A stretch of DNA of 64,000 nucleotides from Eudromia elegans (Eukaryota > Chordata > Aves > Tinamiformes > Tinamidae), in contig PTEX01000032.1 of assembly GCA_003342815.1 (NCBI GenBank), positions 4,709,329-4,773,328 of the forward strand, written 5' to 3'. A program made the position numbers and the translations under genes. Below the pieces are notes generated by a model. It was not told the DNA's origin and ran no database searches. It worked only from the letters and a program-made list of their open reading frames with translations. Position 1 is the first letter of the stretch. Each line of letters begins with the position of its first letter. Shown here in pieces: positions 13,312 to 26,890 of the stretch.

Positions 13312-15230
13312 GAGTTAGTCAATCGTTCAAAAATACAAAAGTTCTAAGTATTTCCAGACCTATATGTTAGCAGCTTTGAACACAAGCAAGTGACTATGTC
13401 TTTTAAAAATGTTGCATGTGCATGCATCTTTTTTGTTTAGTTCTTTTAAGAATATTTGTATTTGCAACCATGCTTTGCTAAAATAATATAAGTTCACGCA
13501 ATTACCACACTGAAATGGATTTTTTTTCCTTTTGATTTATCACTATTTCACAGAATAATAATCAATTTTATCTGGACAGTTAAGTACATCTAGCAGTTTA
13601 GCAAGCTATTTCACTAAAAATTACCAAACAAGAGCAAAAGGAGGAGAACTCAGTCAAATCAGAAAATTTCTGCATTTTCCAGGAAGTTTAAAGCTACTGG
13701 CTGACCACCACAAGTAACATATTCTCCTTTTTTAGGTAGAGTAAATCATAAAAGCAAGCTTATTATTAAGTTGGTTCTAGAAATAACAATTCTCTCACTG
13801 AAATAATCATGATAAGTTCTTGATCTCCTCCTCTTCTGAGGACAGTTTGCATCTTACCTTTACACAAGCTCCAGATGAAGTACATCATCCAAGTTCTTTT
13901 CTCTGGTTTCTTCATCTAAGATGCCACCATTTTTCATATCAATAAATTTTATAAAGTTAATATCCGCTTGTTCAGAGCAGAAATGGTTTCTGCCTTATAT
14001 GTTTCAACCTAGAAAAGGCAAAATTAAGTATTAGTTAATGTTTTAATGCTGGGATACTTTTCCCTTTGAAAAGCTCTGAAGGAAGATAAAAAATGCAAGA
14101 TGTTCAAGCTAGCAGCATATGTTTGAATGATCTATATAACTCAGTTCCATTCCATTGACTTATATCCACTAAATTGTAAGTTGTCTTTTGATTATTTTTA
14201 ATCAAACATAAAAATAGTACTTTTTAATAAATTTTGTACAGAATTAAACTACTTACAACTCTGTATTTCCTATTCATACCCTACATTGTAGAAGAAATAA
14301 AAACACGTTAGAAAACTATCCTGTTATCAAGGGGTAGACAAGATAGTATGGTGCATTTTCCTTATGTTTTAAAATAATGTCTTTAACATAATCAAAAACA
14401 TTACTTAATAAATATTTACATAGTGCATATATTCATGCTATGTTTTAAAGATACAACTTTAGAGAAAGCAATATTTGCTGGTTGTCAGTGCTTCCACTGC
14501 GGTTTTTAATATAGATTGATTAATTTAGGGAAAAATAGACCAGATAAGGAAAGTGACTAGTATTTGATTTGTATTATGGTTTATTTGCAAAGTATCACAT
14601 ATTGAATGTTCTCCAAGAAAATATGTTCCAGTGCACATAAAAGAAATGTTAAAAGAGGTTAACTTTTTATTTTTATACATTGTTAAAAAGAGAGATAAGT
14701 CTAGGCAGAGGTCAAGTCAGAAGCCTGAACTCTTAAAATAAATTAATCAAACCAAGTTCAATTAATTTGTTATATATGACACTTTTTAAATCTAAATCTT
14801 GAGCAATTTCCAAAGTTATTTCTGGTTAAGAGTTAAAAAAGAAGTTTACTCTTAAAAGTTCTTTAAAACTTAAATTCTCTTCAGTATTGGTACCGTAACC
14901 CTCAATGAAAATGACATTTGCTTTTCTTGTGACAGGAAAAAGAAAAAAGAGGGAATTCACAGCACAATCAAAGGTACTGCTCCTGCTGCAGCCCACTGAA
15001 GGGAGCAGAGTCTTACGGGCATAAAATGAATTATTATTCATTCAAAGAAAGGAGATCAGGCTTCGTTCTGTACATGACTCTATATTCAATAGAAAGACAG
15101 TTACTCTCTGTGCTAAATTTGCATTTGCAGTGGTTTTACTTGCAAGCTGGAGCCCCTGTTCCTGCAAGGGTGTCACAGGTGAGATTAAAGACAAATTTTA
15201 TAAAACACCATTTTGTGGCATTAACCACCC

Positions 15231-15275
15231 AAAAAAAAAAAAAAAAAAGAAAAAAAGAGAGAGAGAAGAAGAAAG
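15231..15275 (+). repeat. Poly-A run (A18) grading into (GA)n
   Basis: Eighteen A residues at 15231-15248 are followed by GAAAAAAGAGAGAGAGAAGAAG-type purine sequence. The whole 45 bases are homopurine on the plus strand. No SINE body is seen upstream. Confidence 0.9.
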
Positions 15276-16785
15276 GCTTCTCCCATAGTTGTCAAGGCTG
15301 CTGTGAGACCTTCAGCGCTGAATGCTCAGGTTACACATAATCCTCCAGCTGCGAGGCGACAATTAGCGCCCAAACCTCTACAAAAGCTCCCCGCTCTCAA
15401 CAGGTGCCTCGCCATTGTGCTCCGGTTTAAACCAAATGTGAGAATCACACGCCGCACCCAGCACCCCTCCCCGGGAAACAACTCCTGTTACAGCCCCCAT
15501 CCCAGCCGCTCCGCTCACCAAAGAGCCAAACTTGATTTTCGTGCCCTCCTTTCCCTTTCTTTGTCTGTCTGTCCCACAGGTCTGAACTGATGGTGAAGGA
15601 AGTGGAATTTCTTTTTTTGTTGTGTATTATGGGTCATCGATGTCTCTCTTGACTCGTGAAAACAGGAGCAAATCTCTTGAGAGACGCATAATTATATTCA
15701 TGTAAAACTGACAAAACCGAGAAGAAATTCTTGCCCTTACCCTAGACAGCTTCAGAAATGACAGTTTCATAAAAATGCAGAATTTCAGACTACCATGAAC
15801 CCCACCTCCCACCCACTACAGGTGCTGTAGTAATAAGCCAGAATTTCTCCTTAATATCACACTTTGCAAGTATCCTTCCCTATCCACCTAATCTGCATAT
15901 ACCTTATGGATTTCTGAAGAACTTCTTCACAAAATAGGAAGTTTAGAAGTGCTTCCAATAATTCAGACTTCAGTACTACACCCGTACTGTGCCAGCCCCA
16001 TTCTCAGAAATTTTCTCCTGCTTCCAAATCGAAATGAAAATTCAAAGCCTTAAATCTTCATAGGTCAAAACTGATACACACACACAAAAAAGACCATTTA
16101 AATGTAAATATAATGGGGTTTTTTATCCCCATAATGCAACTAGTTTCACTTTTAAGAGAAAAGCAGCTTCGAATCTTTCATTCTTACAACAGTAAAAATA
16201 ATCACAGACTTCTTCTCCACGTTATTTTAAAGCTAGTAAATTCATTGAAACTGGCTTTCTATAACATCCCCAAGTTTCCAAAATGCAGCAAATTTTCTAC
16301 TGAAAAAGCATGTCCCCTAATTGTTTCCAAGCCATTTTCTCAGAGAGAGATTTACTGAAGAGCTTCACATGGTTGCAGGATGACACAAGCTGAAATTCAG
16401 TCAATATGTTTGATTGGAAAATATTAATCTGCTTTAAGGTTTCACCAAAAGCCCTCACTGAATCACTGATTGCACCATATACCCTAAGCTGGAAGATGCA
16501 TTGCACTGTGCTGAATTATTTCATTATTCGTCATTTAGAATTCACCAGGGGCCTTTTAACACAAACCTTGATCTTGCTGCTCTAGTTTTGACAGGATTGT
16601 AAGGAAAAAACACCGCCTCTGATGCAGTGTTTGCCATCAAAACATGATGCAAAATAGCAAGGAAGCAGTAACAGGTATTGATCAGCACTGGAAGTAGTAA
16701 TCTCAGCAAGCTAGAAGCCTGTTGTTGTTAAGGTTTTGTACACATTGGAGGAATTGAGGCAGATGAATAAAATTAGACTCTTTTG

Positions 16786-16804
16786 GGGTGTGTGTGTATG
16801 TGGG
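16786..16804 (+). repeat. Short (GT)n tract
   Basis: GGGGTGTGTGTGTATGTGG, about five GT units flanked by G runs. Confidence 0.85.
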
Positions 16805-17100
16805 GAGGATATTTCTAAGAAGCCTCTCCCAGGTGGGAAGGAAGTTGGGGAGAGGACAGGACAGAGGTTATTTGGGAACACACCAAACAAATCACACGAG
16901 TCACTTTGCAGCAGCGAAGGAGGTGATAGACAGGGCAAGGTAATAAGGAAAGGGCTTTACAAACATCAGAAAGCAGAAGGAAGAAGTCAGGAAGAACCTC
17001 TCTAGCGCAGGAAGCAGACAAAAGAAACAAAAAATAAAAGGGAATTTGAGGCAGGAATCGAAAGTGGAGCAGCAACTGCTGGTCGTGGGGCTCTCTGCTT

Positions 17101-17820
17101 TCAAGAACTTGAGCTGTTCATGGATCGAGCAGAGCTGATGGATGCAGCACAGTGCAGGATAACGCTGCCATCAGGGAACATATGCTTTGAGTTTAATCCA
17201 ATTGCAGCATCCTGGCAAACAAGCTGCATTTATAAAGGCCAAGGCATCAGCTTTAATTTTCTGTAGCAGCTCTGCTGCCCTGTAATTTCTCATACCCTCA
17301 AGTGCAGATGGGTCCCCCCTTCTCGCTCACCCTAAGCAGCAGAGCGCTGGGAGCAGCCCAGCCTCTCCAGCTGGAGCCAGCTCACTGGAACTTGCTTGGA
17401 GACGCACTGTTATTTTCCACTTGTCCTGCCTGTTTTTAATCAAACACACATGCAAGTGGCCCCCTAGGAAGGTTGGACCTCACCGAGGCTGCCCAGCTTC
17501 TCCTGAGGAAGCCCCCACGAGCTGGACACTCTCCCTTTTCCCTGCCACCAGCTTCTCCTCGGGGGCCGCCAGCCCCGCTATGGTCCCCACATGCCTCAGG
17601 GGCACAAGGCTGCCAGGCCTCTTTACAGGAGCTGTCATGAGGCAACAACATCTGCGTCCCTGAACCCCAGAGCCCTCTGCGCTAATTAAGCTTATTGATA
17701 CCAAATCTGACATGTTCCTTCATGGGGATGGTGAAAGGAAAGCAACAAACCCCATGGCAGGGCAGTGCAGTGGCTGGCTGCTCCTGGGGCAACAGCACCC
17801 AAATGGGAAAGGATGGAGGG
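17101..17820. other. Non-coding flank of CpG block
   Basis: GC content rises through this stretch, with many CTG/CAG words and few CpGs. It holds overlapping open frames of 60-80 codons on both strands but no recognisable protein. Around 17120-17270 there are TATAAA and TTTAAT words without a clear promoter arrangement. Confidence 0.5.
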
Positions 17821-18440
17821 CGTCACTTCCAGGCCATGGCAGCGGGGGCTGCAGGCCGTGGCATGGTCACCTAACGCAGCCTCCATCCTGCCGCCACCCC
17901 GGGGCCTGGCCGTGGCGACGCGGGGGCGTCGAGGGCCCCCGGCTGCCTTGCCTCCATCGCAGCACTGCTGCTCCCTGGGGAACGGCCGCCTCCCGCCGCT
18001 GTCCCTCCTCGCTTCCCGCTGCCGTGGCTTCAATCTTGTTTATCCAGGGATGGCTGCCGCTGCCTGCCAAGCTCCCCAAAATCTCCAGTTATTTATCGAG
18101 ATGTGTCGTGGCCTCTTGAAGCCCGGCCTGTCTCCATTTATCAGGCTGATGGCGAACTAGACGGTGACCCCTGATTCACTCTTCCACCAATTCTCCTCAT
18201 ATCTCCTGCTTGTCCTGAACGCGCCAGGCTTCGGCACGGGAATAGCAGCTCCGTGAACTCGGATGCTGGAAACACTGCGGCGATTAGATTTCCGCCGGGC
18301 CACATGAACTGGCACCTGCCAGTGTGGGGAGGTCAGCGGTCCGAGCTCCGGGCTGGCAGCCGCAACCTGGCGCTGCGGAGCCGGCCTCTGCCTCGCTCCT
18401 CCCTGCCCGCAGCGCTGTATTCTGGGTATTCTCCAAGCTG
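17821..18440. promoter_or_regulatory. CpG-rich block, candidate CpG island
   Basis: I count about 20 CpG in 17821-18030, a 210-base stretch with roughly 70 percent G+C. That gives an observed/expected ratio of roughly 0.75, against strong CpG depletion in most of the window. CpGs continue at lower density to about 18440. No TATA box or recognisable first exon lies inside. The open frames of 113-135 codons on both strands are the usual consequence of few stop codons in GC-rich DNA. It could be a promoter or enhancer of an unannotated transcript; the direction is unknown. Confidence 0.5.
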
Positions 18441-20345
18441 AAAGCATTCGAGGTGAAATAGTCTTGTCGGTAGCTACTTTAGAAAGGCTCTGGACAGCCT
18501 ATTTTAAAATTCAGAGTGGAAGCCTGACGGACTTGCTCTGGCATGTTTTTATTTTAAAATTTAAAAGCCTCTTTATACAAATCAAGAGAGAAGAGAAATT
18601 GCTTTCTTAAGGCTGGTAAATTAAGGCGTTGTTTCTAATGCCACGAAGGTGGAAACTTGGGGCTTAGCGCTTTCGGATACAGAAAGTCATGGAAACATGG
18701 AGCGCGCTGCATGGCAGCCCAGCCTCGGGCTTGGTCCCTGGCCCCACCGCACAGAGGGGAGAGGGTTGAATCCAGCTCCGACCAGCGGTGCTGGTGACTT
18801 GAGAACAGAAAAAATTATTCCCATAACCCAAGTGCAGTGGTCACAGCTCTGCCTCAAACACTTAATGGAGGCACATATATGGTAAGATGTAGATGCTTTA
18901 AGAAAACAAGTGTTCCACAACATCCTTTTCTGAAAGAAAAATATTTAGACATGTTTCTTAGCTTAAAACTGAAATTTTAAGAAAACATGGATATTTTATA
19001 ATTCATATGCCCCATCATAATATACCCCACTAAGTATAAAATGTCACTTGTCTTGTTATCCAGCCCTCCAGTTTCAAGCAAATACCTAAAGCACTTGCCT
19101 ATGTCATGAAAGTCAGCCTTTCTTTCAAAACTTAACAAGAACAGAGTAGGCTTCCATCCATCATTTTCCAAGAGAATAGATCCCTAAATCCCAGGATTGC
19201 ATCTTGTAGAATCACTGATAAAATATAAAACCAAAATTTCTCATCCATAAAGACATCAACACCCAATCCTGCCAAAACACCGACCTTCTCGGTTGAGGAG
19301 CGTGAAATGATGCATGAGTATACTTTGATACTCAGACAGATACATGAAATAAAATTATAAAATGTTTTAAGGTCATCCTGGGAATGACAGCAAACATGAC
19401 TGCAAAGTACAGCCTTATTCATTGAGAAATGATTACCTAATTTTTAATCTTTTCATGAACATAATGGAAAGAGCTGTCCACAGAGCTAGTCAGGATCACT
19501 TGTCACTACAAGAACCCTCTTTGCTATTTTATGTCGCTACTGCACAATGTACAAGCAAATCACAAGAACTATACTGCTAAGACGTTTTTCTCCCACCACC
19601 CCTTTGATTATATGGCAGTGACTTTTGACAACTGAAAAGCAGCAATTACCATGCCAGGTACCTGTGAAGGAAAAAAACGTAGCTATGATTGTGGCAGATA
19701 ATTAGTCATATGAAGAGTATTTTACATTTTATAACATGACTACCTCACATAAGATAACAGTAGAGAGAGCAGTTCAGTTGCTATGAGATTTTTAGAAAAC
19801 AATTGACAGTTCTAAGGTTCAACTTTTAAAGCAGGAGCAACCACTTTACAATGGGCTGCTGGTATGTGATTCATGATACACTTCAGATACAAACCATTAA
19901 ATAAGTGCCAAGGTTTGAGGAAACAAATGAGTTACAGAATTGATACCTTGTCAGGTCTCCAGGGTTCAAGCCCTAGGTGAAATGGGAACGTAAATATCTT
20001 ACAATATATAATTTCTGGTGGTCTACATGAAATCACTCTAGTGATCTCAGTTGCTGGTGAACATGCATCCACTTTACAAAACTATCTACACTGTTGGCTC
20101 TAAACGTCCTTTTTGCTAGCAATCTTGGCAGAGAAAGCGAGGACTCAGTGATAAGAGAGGGCTCTTATCTCCAGAGGTGGTCCTCAGGTCACAGTGGAAG
20201 AATGTTGGCCCGAGAGCCTGGCGAGCACATGTTGCCTCCAACTGCATGCTTATCTACTTCTTCCAAGAGCACCTAATGCCCCATAAAATAATTAGGACCA
20301 AGAGCATAGCAGTGTAATGAAAGAATCAAATATTTTATCAAAAGA

Positions 20346-20365
20346 AACACCACCAAGGTGGTGTT
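20346..20365. repeat. 20-bp interrupted palindrome
   Basis: AACACCACC, AA, GGTGGTGTT: perfect 9-bp arms with a 2-base centre. Each arm contains CACC/GGTG, so it could bind a dimeric factor, but no specific family is indicated. Confidence 0.75.
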
Positions 20366-20427
20366 AAAAAATAAAACATTTTAAAAACACAGACAAAGGT
20401 TTAGAATAGGGGAAAAAAAAATCCTAG

Positions 20428-20457
20428 CAGATATTAGGAATTTCCAGATATTAGGAA
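20428..20457 (+). repeat. 13-bp direct repeat pair
   Basis: CAGATATTAGGAA occurs at 20428-20440 and again at 20445-20457, a period of 17 bases. It is a minimal local duplication. Confidence 0.8.
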
Positions 20458-22022
20458 AGAACATTTCCTCCGGGGATGTTTTTCTGCAACTACCAGCTGT
20501 CCTACTTCTTGCCCAGTATTCCCAACACCGGAGGCAGAATGCCAGATGAGATGATCAAGGGCAGTTCATACGCCACTTCTGGAATCGTAAGCACCTGGAA
20601 GAACCACATACCTAAAGAGAGATCACACTTAAGTTTCTAAATGCCAGTTATAGCAGAAGGGAAATGCAGTCACCATGCAATTGCAAGAACTAGCAAACCC
20701 AAGGTCTTTTTGTTCGAAGGACAAACTGAACTTATGACTTATGACTTCATTAGCAGTAGTGGCACCTGCGGAATGAGATGTGTTGCCTTCAGATTGTAGG
20801 GAAAAAGAGTTTCCAGACAACATTTCATATCTCATATGAGGTCACTGAGTCCAGATATACATAAGTATAGAAATGTTTACGTCTCATATTTTAAGCCATT
20901 TCTCAAAGATCCAAGCAGAAATCTACATGATTTTTAAGTATTTGGCAGTATTTCTCATTTCTTTTTCTCCTTTATTATGCAGAACCTAACATACCACAGA
21001 GTCAGTTAAGGTCAGACCTATCTGAATAGTTGCTGAGCTACTAATTCATTTCTCTCCCCAAAGTGAAATTAAAAGCTGTTGAAACTGGCCTAGCTTTCCA
21101 TAAAACAGGATGTGAAATGAGAAGTATCTACCAGTAACGAGGAAATTCAAAAACATTTTGCTCTTATAATGATATTAATAATCTAAATGTCATGACAGAT
21201 TTTAAACACATTCAGATAGTCAAGGAATATTACAAAGAAGTATAAATCCAAGATGTAGAAATTCAGACCTTCATATTTGTATGTCAAATGTTGTACTTAC
21301 AAATATATATCAGGAGCTAATTATATCCACATATGTAGGCTGTGTCTTTTGTTTAATATTCTTTGTGCATAAAAAACTCTACAATTGTCAGGTCCTTAGG
21401 AAAAACTGCCACAAAGCATATGTCTAATAAAGATATTCTTATCAGATGACTTTCAGCCTACATGAGGGTCCAACTAGGAAAGAAACAGCCTGTTATAGTT
21501 TTAAAAAACATGAACTCACCGTATTTACCATGGTCATTAAAAATCAGAAAGATCAACAGATTATACATAGCTTATGTTTATAGGAATGAAAGGCTGAGTG
21601 TATATTTATTACAAGTGCACTGCACTTCATGGGCATAAATTCCACATGCATACAACCTTGTTCATGTATTTAGCATAAGTAAATGTGGAAATAGAGACCA
21701 CCATGCTTACAGGCACATCACTCATGTCATTGCATTCATGCAGTTAAGAAGTTCACAGCAATTGTGAGAAGTATTTTAAAGGTTTCTGTTGTCTGCTACC
21801 TCTATGGTCTAAACTTGACACATCGCCCATGTTTCCTGCGTTGTTTTTCAGGACACTCTTGTTAATCCTTTCAAGAACAAACAGAAAACAAATAAAAACA
21901 CCAATGTGACTTTTGAAATTAAATGACCGATATTCTCAATTAAGGATGTGCTATCCCATACTTTGGACACTTTGTCAGCTGACTTTTGTGCATCGTCACA
22001 GTAGTTTCTGATCATACTGGGG

Positions 22023-22053
22023 TTTTTTTTGTTGTTGTTGTTTTTCTTTTTCG
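22023..22053 (+). repeat. T-rich (GTT)n tract
   Basis: A T8 run, then GTTGTTGTTG, then TTTTTCTTTTT. Simple sequence. Confidence 0.9.
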
Positions 22054-22982
22054 TTGTGGATTTCTGAGTTACGTGGAGGTACCCAAATTTACATCTGTCC
22101 AATATTATCTTCCACTCAAATGAACTGTTTGCCTGTCTCTTGGAGGGAATACCTGTTGTCTAATTCAAAGTCAGATGTCACAGACAGGCAAGGACACAAT
22201 CGTTTTGGACGTAAAACATGAAGTGGTGATTAATCTTCTCTGTGTGCATTCTTGTCAAACGCTTACTTCACCTCTCACTTTATTCAATTCTCAAAAACCA
22301 TCTGGCCTACAGATTTTTTTGGTACATGTTGCCTAATTTTTGTTAGTCATGAAGAAAAGCTAAAACCAGTGATGATGTGACTGTACCAGGTGCCTGATAT
22401 TACATCATGCTAGACATTATCTTGCAAAACAGTCAAGTACTTATTTTGGCTCAAGATTATTTTTTTCCCCTCTAGAGTAGGAGGAATAAATGTGTTTCCT
22501 CCCCACATGCATATTTTTATTCTGCTATATAGAAGGCCATGAAACAAAAAATCTTAAACAGGTAACTGGCTTCTCCTGTAACTGTCTTTCACCTGTACCT
22601 TCATGTATCAATATGATACAAGTGATTCTCTAATTCTATACCTAATAGGCACAGTCTTCAGTATTCATTGATGTAATCATATAAGTTGCACAGTCACAAG
22701 CATGGTTCAAGGTAATATTATTTTCAAAAACTCATCTCTTACAGTAAAGACTGACTCAAAGCTCTTACACACACTGAGCCATCTGGCCAAAGATGAGAAG
22801 AGCTGTGTTTCAGGAAGAGTTACACTTCTTTGCTCTGATATAAGGACTTGTCCCACAGGAAGATTTTATTCATTACACAGATGTTGAATTGAATCAATGC
22901 AAATAAACAAGTCCATTTCCCTATGTGGGCATTCGTTCTGCTGACTCAAATTTGCTTTTCTTTGGTTTAGGTGAATCCTCTC

Positions 22983-23000
22983 CAAAGCAAAGCAAAGCAA
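22983..23000 (+). repeat. (CAAAG)n short tandem repeat
   Basis: CAAAGCAAAGCAAAGCAA: three and a half copies of a 5-bp unit. Confidence 0.85.
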
Positions 23001-23334
23001 ATGATGAGAGTGTTGACATGAAGAGTTTTGCTACACAATTAATGCTGTTTTCTATTGGCATTGTAGCCCAGAGAAGGCAACGTGCCACCCGGTATCCTTT
23101 TACTACCACTGCAATATGATAGTAGAGACAGGCACTTGCAAAGGACACTTCACCTAACCAGGACACTATGTCTCAGTCATCCAGTCACCTCTCTCAAGGT
23201 GTTGGATCACCTCTGCCTTTCTTTCTTGGCTAGACAGGCAACATAGACTAGGTAGCTAATTTTGGTTGAAAACTCTGGCAGTGTCTCAAGACATCTCAAA
23301 GTGGTCTCTGGGATTAGGGAATTAAGTCTTCTTT

Positions 23335-23367
23335 AAAAAAAATAAAATAAAAAAAAGAGTTAAAAAG
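23335..23367 (+). repeat. A-rich tract
   Basis: A-rich sequence broken by single T and G (AAATAAAATAAAAAAAAGAG). Simple repeat. Confidence 0.85.
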
Positions 23368-24200
23368 ATGGATATAATTTAAAGCCCCAGGAGCTTTTTG
23401 TCTGGAACTAAAAGCTCTTCATTATTTATTTTATGAGACCCCCCCAACATGTATGGATGTTTGAGCTGCATATTTCATTTAAAATCTTAGCAAAATATAT
23501 TCTGCTTATAGAGCTGTATAGAAGTTACAGTTGAGATAGCTTTCTTTTTCCTTTTGTTTTCCTTTGCAACAAGCAAACAACTAAGTGATTATATTATGAC
23601 CAAACCTCCACATTTTTGAAAACCAATAGTTTTTGATGACAACTGTCACAATATCCCAATATCCAATAAATACACTGATTTTGCAACATTTGCTTTATGC
23701 AGTCTCTTGAAATTAAATGTCTCTTTGGTTCTTTGTCATTAATCAGACTCATTGCACTACTAAACACCTCTGTTGATGGCAACTTTCAAAGACTAGGCAT
23801 TGACAGTATAATGTTTCACTGTGAAATCTGGGGCTGCGGAGCCATGACAGGCGCTTTTACACAGTAAGTTTGACCCTAAGCTGCAATTCAGGACAGATAA
23901 AAATAAATCCTTCCTCTGTCTTTTTTTCCCCCCACCTTTTTTCCCCTCCTTTCCTTATTTTTGTTGGTTCATAAGGACCTGCATTATACATAAAAAACAA
24001 CTATTCCACTTCCTCATAAATGTTTCTGGATTTAAGCTATACCACTATTAGAAGTGCAACTCATTCATTCATTATTTTCCAAAAAGCCCAAGCTCTGTTA
24101 TACTAATTCCTCAGCAAAGAACAAATTAAATTAAAGCACATCACAAAAAGCAGCAATATAAAAACACACCTAGTATTAGAGATTCACAGGAACAGTTTGT

Positions 24201-24209
24201 GATCAAAGG
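24201..24209 (+). promoter_or_regulatory. TCF/LEF-like site
   Basis: GATCAAAGG matches the core of the TCF/LEF consensus (A/T)(A/T)CAAAG. These HMG-box proteins are the nuclear effectors of Wnt signalling. Single matches of this length are frequent by chance. Nearby ATTAAT and CTAATTAG words (24320-24350) make the stretch look regulatory, but that is only an impression. Confidence 0.25.
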
Positions 24210-24764
24210 TTTCTACCCTGGTACCACACAAAAGCTCTGCTCTGCCTCCAGAGAACATTATAGCTCTGCTATTGTTCTGAAGCCCAGCACAGGTCAAAGC
24301 AGTAGCATAACAAATCAATTAATGTCCTACCTGCCTCCTGCACTAATTAGAGACTCCGTCTCTCTCTTTTTCTCCGCTCTTGATATTTGAAACTGCTCAG
24401 AAGGTGAAGATTAAAGTAGCAGCTCTCAAAGTTTTCCAGAGGGCTTCCTTTTTAAGCCTTACCTTCCCTGACAAGTATGGATTCAGCTGAGGTGAAAGAG
24501 CAGTAGAAGATTTTTTCCATCTCTGCTGCTTTTATTTGTTTTTATTCACCCCTATTAAGACAATCCCTGTCATTTTTGCCAAGGAATCTCCTTAATACCT
24601 CTTCTGCAAGTCCAATCTAAAAAAGATCAGATAGTGCAGAATTTCATACCAAAATATTCACCTTTCTCTACACTGTTCCAGGAAACACGGCCTCAGCACA
24701 CATATTATGAATGTCCCATCAGCATCTCTAGTTTTGTGCACTTTCAGATATGACCCAAATTGCC

Positions 24765-24789
24765 TTTTTTTTTTTTTTTCTCTCTCTCC
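24765..24789 (+). repeat. Poly-T run grading into (CT)n
   Basis: Fifteen T residues followed by CTCTCTCTCC. Homopyrimidine on the plus strand. Confidence 0.9.
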
Positions 24790-26600
24790 ATAAGTGACAT
24801 TCTTCAGTGCACATGACTGAGTTCATATTGGTCCTTTAGATACTTTACTACCAGCACTTCCCGGTTTGCGTGTACTTGTCTTTCTCTCCCTTTGCTTCAG
24901 GTACATTGATCACTCACCCACATAAGCCAAGCAAAGAAACACTGCAGTGCCAACAGCAAATGTTAGGTACAGCATGCCCTCCAAACCCTCAGGTTCTCCG
25001 CTGCCCTTCCACCTCCACAAATGCTGCCGAGGAAGAAGTGGCAAGGTCAGAACTAGTGGTCAAGTCTGAACATTATTAAAAGTTGTATTATCTACTTTGA
25101 GATACAGCAGCAGAATCACTGTCTTCCACCTTTACTTATATTCTTGTGTTTATTTTATTGATTGGAACCCTGCATATTTGGGGAAAAAAACCAAAACTGC
25201 ATAAATAAATATACTGGTCCTGGGCAGACTTTACCACAAAGAATCTTTTTATAGCTTATGTGCAATGCAGGCAGACCAACAGTTTGTAAAAGGAGCTAAT
25301 GCATATTTAGAAAAATAATATCAGGATTCTTGATTATTTGAAACTTAAGAAAGAGCAACAGCACTGATCCTCTGCTAAGAATTAATAGTTTCTAAAAAGA
25401 TTCTGCTTTGGCCCTGAGGTAGAGAATATATCCAGAAGACCTTCAAATATCCTAAGAAAGGTAGGACACTTGAAGATTGATCCAGTGATCAAACAAGGAG
25501 GATGAAGCTCAGCTGCTCCATGAAAACTACAAAAGAGAAGGAATCAACAGTTTCCCCTAAAAGTCTGTGGGGCTGTTTATGCAGTTCTGCTCCTGCCTCT
25601 GGAGGCACAGTGAAAGTGTCGAGGACCCTGCTTTTTTAGGGGAGATGAAAGAGGATTTGACTCTGTAACCTACCTGTGCCATCCAGCTTGCAAAATGCAG
25701 CAAAAAGACTGCTTTGTTATTTCAGTTTTACAGAGGCATTTACAGGGAGTAAAACGTGCAAAGCAAGTAGGCTTGTGTGACCCTCTTTGTCTTTTTTTCT
25801 GTTACTTTTGTCCCTTAAATACATCATGTCAACCACCCTGTTTCATTTAGCAAAACAGCAACGTAGTTCTCAGAAACGTTCTATAATAAAAGGTCTATGA
25901 AAATAAAAAGTATTTGCTAAAGTCTAAATCTGCCATACATACAAGATTTCTCTGTGTGTCCACGTTAGGATGTGTCTGTCTAGACACATCTGACAAAGCC
26001 AGGATTGGAAAGGATGGGAATGTCCATTGGCCTGGAATACAGCTTTCATGCCAAGAGGCTGCTTTCAGGCCAGGATGCCAAGTATCAATTTCATGAGCTC
26101 CACGAAGAGGTCACTTGTCATTCTTAAGCCACAGACTGGTCTTTGCTTAAGTACCTACCAATGTACCTACCTGCCAATGTGAGAGCACTGGGGTCTGGTT
26201 CGATGTAACCATCAAACGGAAGTGTTTTGTTACCACATTAGAACTTTTCTGTCTGCAGTAAGAGACTTGGTTGGTTGTTCATCCTGCCTCCTGGGAAAGC
26301 ACAGAATCTGCATACAATGCAGTTAAATGCAGCATGATTAACCCTAAATTCACAGTTCTTGGAGGCCAGCACTTATAAGCCAGATCCACAGAGACTCTCT
26401 TCACTTGCAGCATCCACCGACGCCAGCAGAGTACTGGCTGCTCCCAGGAGCGAGCCATGCACGCACAAACTAACCCCAAACTCTTACGTGCTGCAGACCT
26501 AGTAACCAGCAGAATCGCTGGCAACACAGCATGAGACTTCCCTCACACGCAGCCGCTTCTCCAGACGAGTTCTCCACATCTTGGTAGCAGCTGACCCTAG

Positions 26601-26890
26601 CCCCATTTCCAGACACAAGGCAGTGTTTTGGTAACCCACTGGTGCCCGCCGTCCACACGCTCAGCGCGCAGCTGCGCTCCCGGTCAAAGCCCCTGCGGGG
26701 ACCAGCTTTCGCAGACGGATCCTAGCGGGATTCCAGGGATGCTCGCGCAGTGCACCCTGCTGGACTGCGCCGAGCCGGGACACCGCTCACCACGCGCCCA
26801 ACCACACCATGGGCAGCGTCGAGCTGGGCTGGTGCAGGCAGGAGCACCGAGGGAGAGCAGCCCACGGCCACGCCAAGAACTATTTTTGAC
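26601..26890. promoter_or_regulatory. CpG-rich patch 1
   Basis: A compact patch, densest at 26640-26880, with roughly 25 CpGs, including GCGCGCAGCTGCGC, TCGCGCAG and CGCGCC words. It stands out sharply from the A+T-rich flanks. There is no TATA box in a plausible position. Open frames on both strands (103 codons at 26628-26939 plus, for example) have no recognised domain. It may be a small CpG-island promoter or a GC-rich exon remnant; I have no evidence to choose. Confidence 0.4.

Larger units (their letters stand above)
11101..17100. other. A+T-rich non-coding block
   Basis: About 6 kb of A+T-rich sequence with no recognisable gene. It contains several poly-A and poly-T runs, a GT-rich tract, copy A of a short dispersed repeat and a possible very old CR1 remnant, all listed separately. 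From roughly 13900 to 14830 the A+T content is especially high and open frames are short. Around 15300-15500 it becomes GC-richer with a few CpGs, but no promoter element is evident. Confidence 0.6.
18441..26600. other. Non-coding block, no gene recognised
   Basis: A+T-rich sequence with no recognisable exon. It contains a 20-bp palindrome at 20346, a 13-bp direct repeat at 20428, several microsatellite tracts and a TCF/LEF-like site at 24201, listed separately. The part just after the CpG block (18441-18640) has several TTTTAAAATTTAAAA words. Open frames are at most 96 codons and unrecognised. Confidence 0.6.

Noticed and set aside
18765-18776. GGTTGAATCC resembling a tRNA B box
   Set aside because: No matching A box or acceptor stem upstream.
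19963-19978. GGTTCAAGCCC resembling a tRNA B box
   Set aside because: No A box at the right distance and no cloverleaf can be drawn around it.
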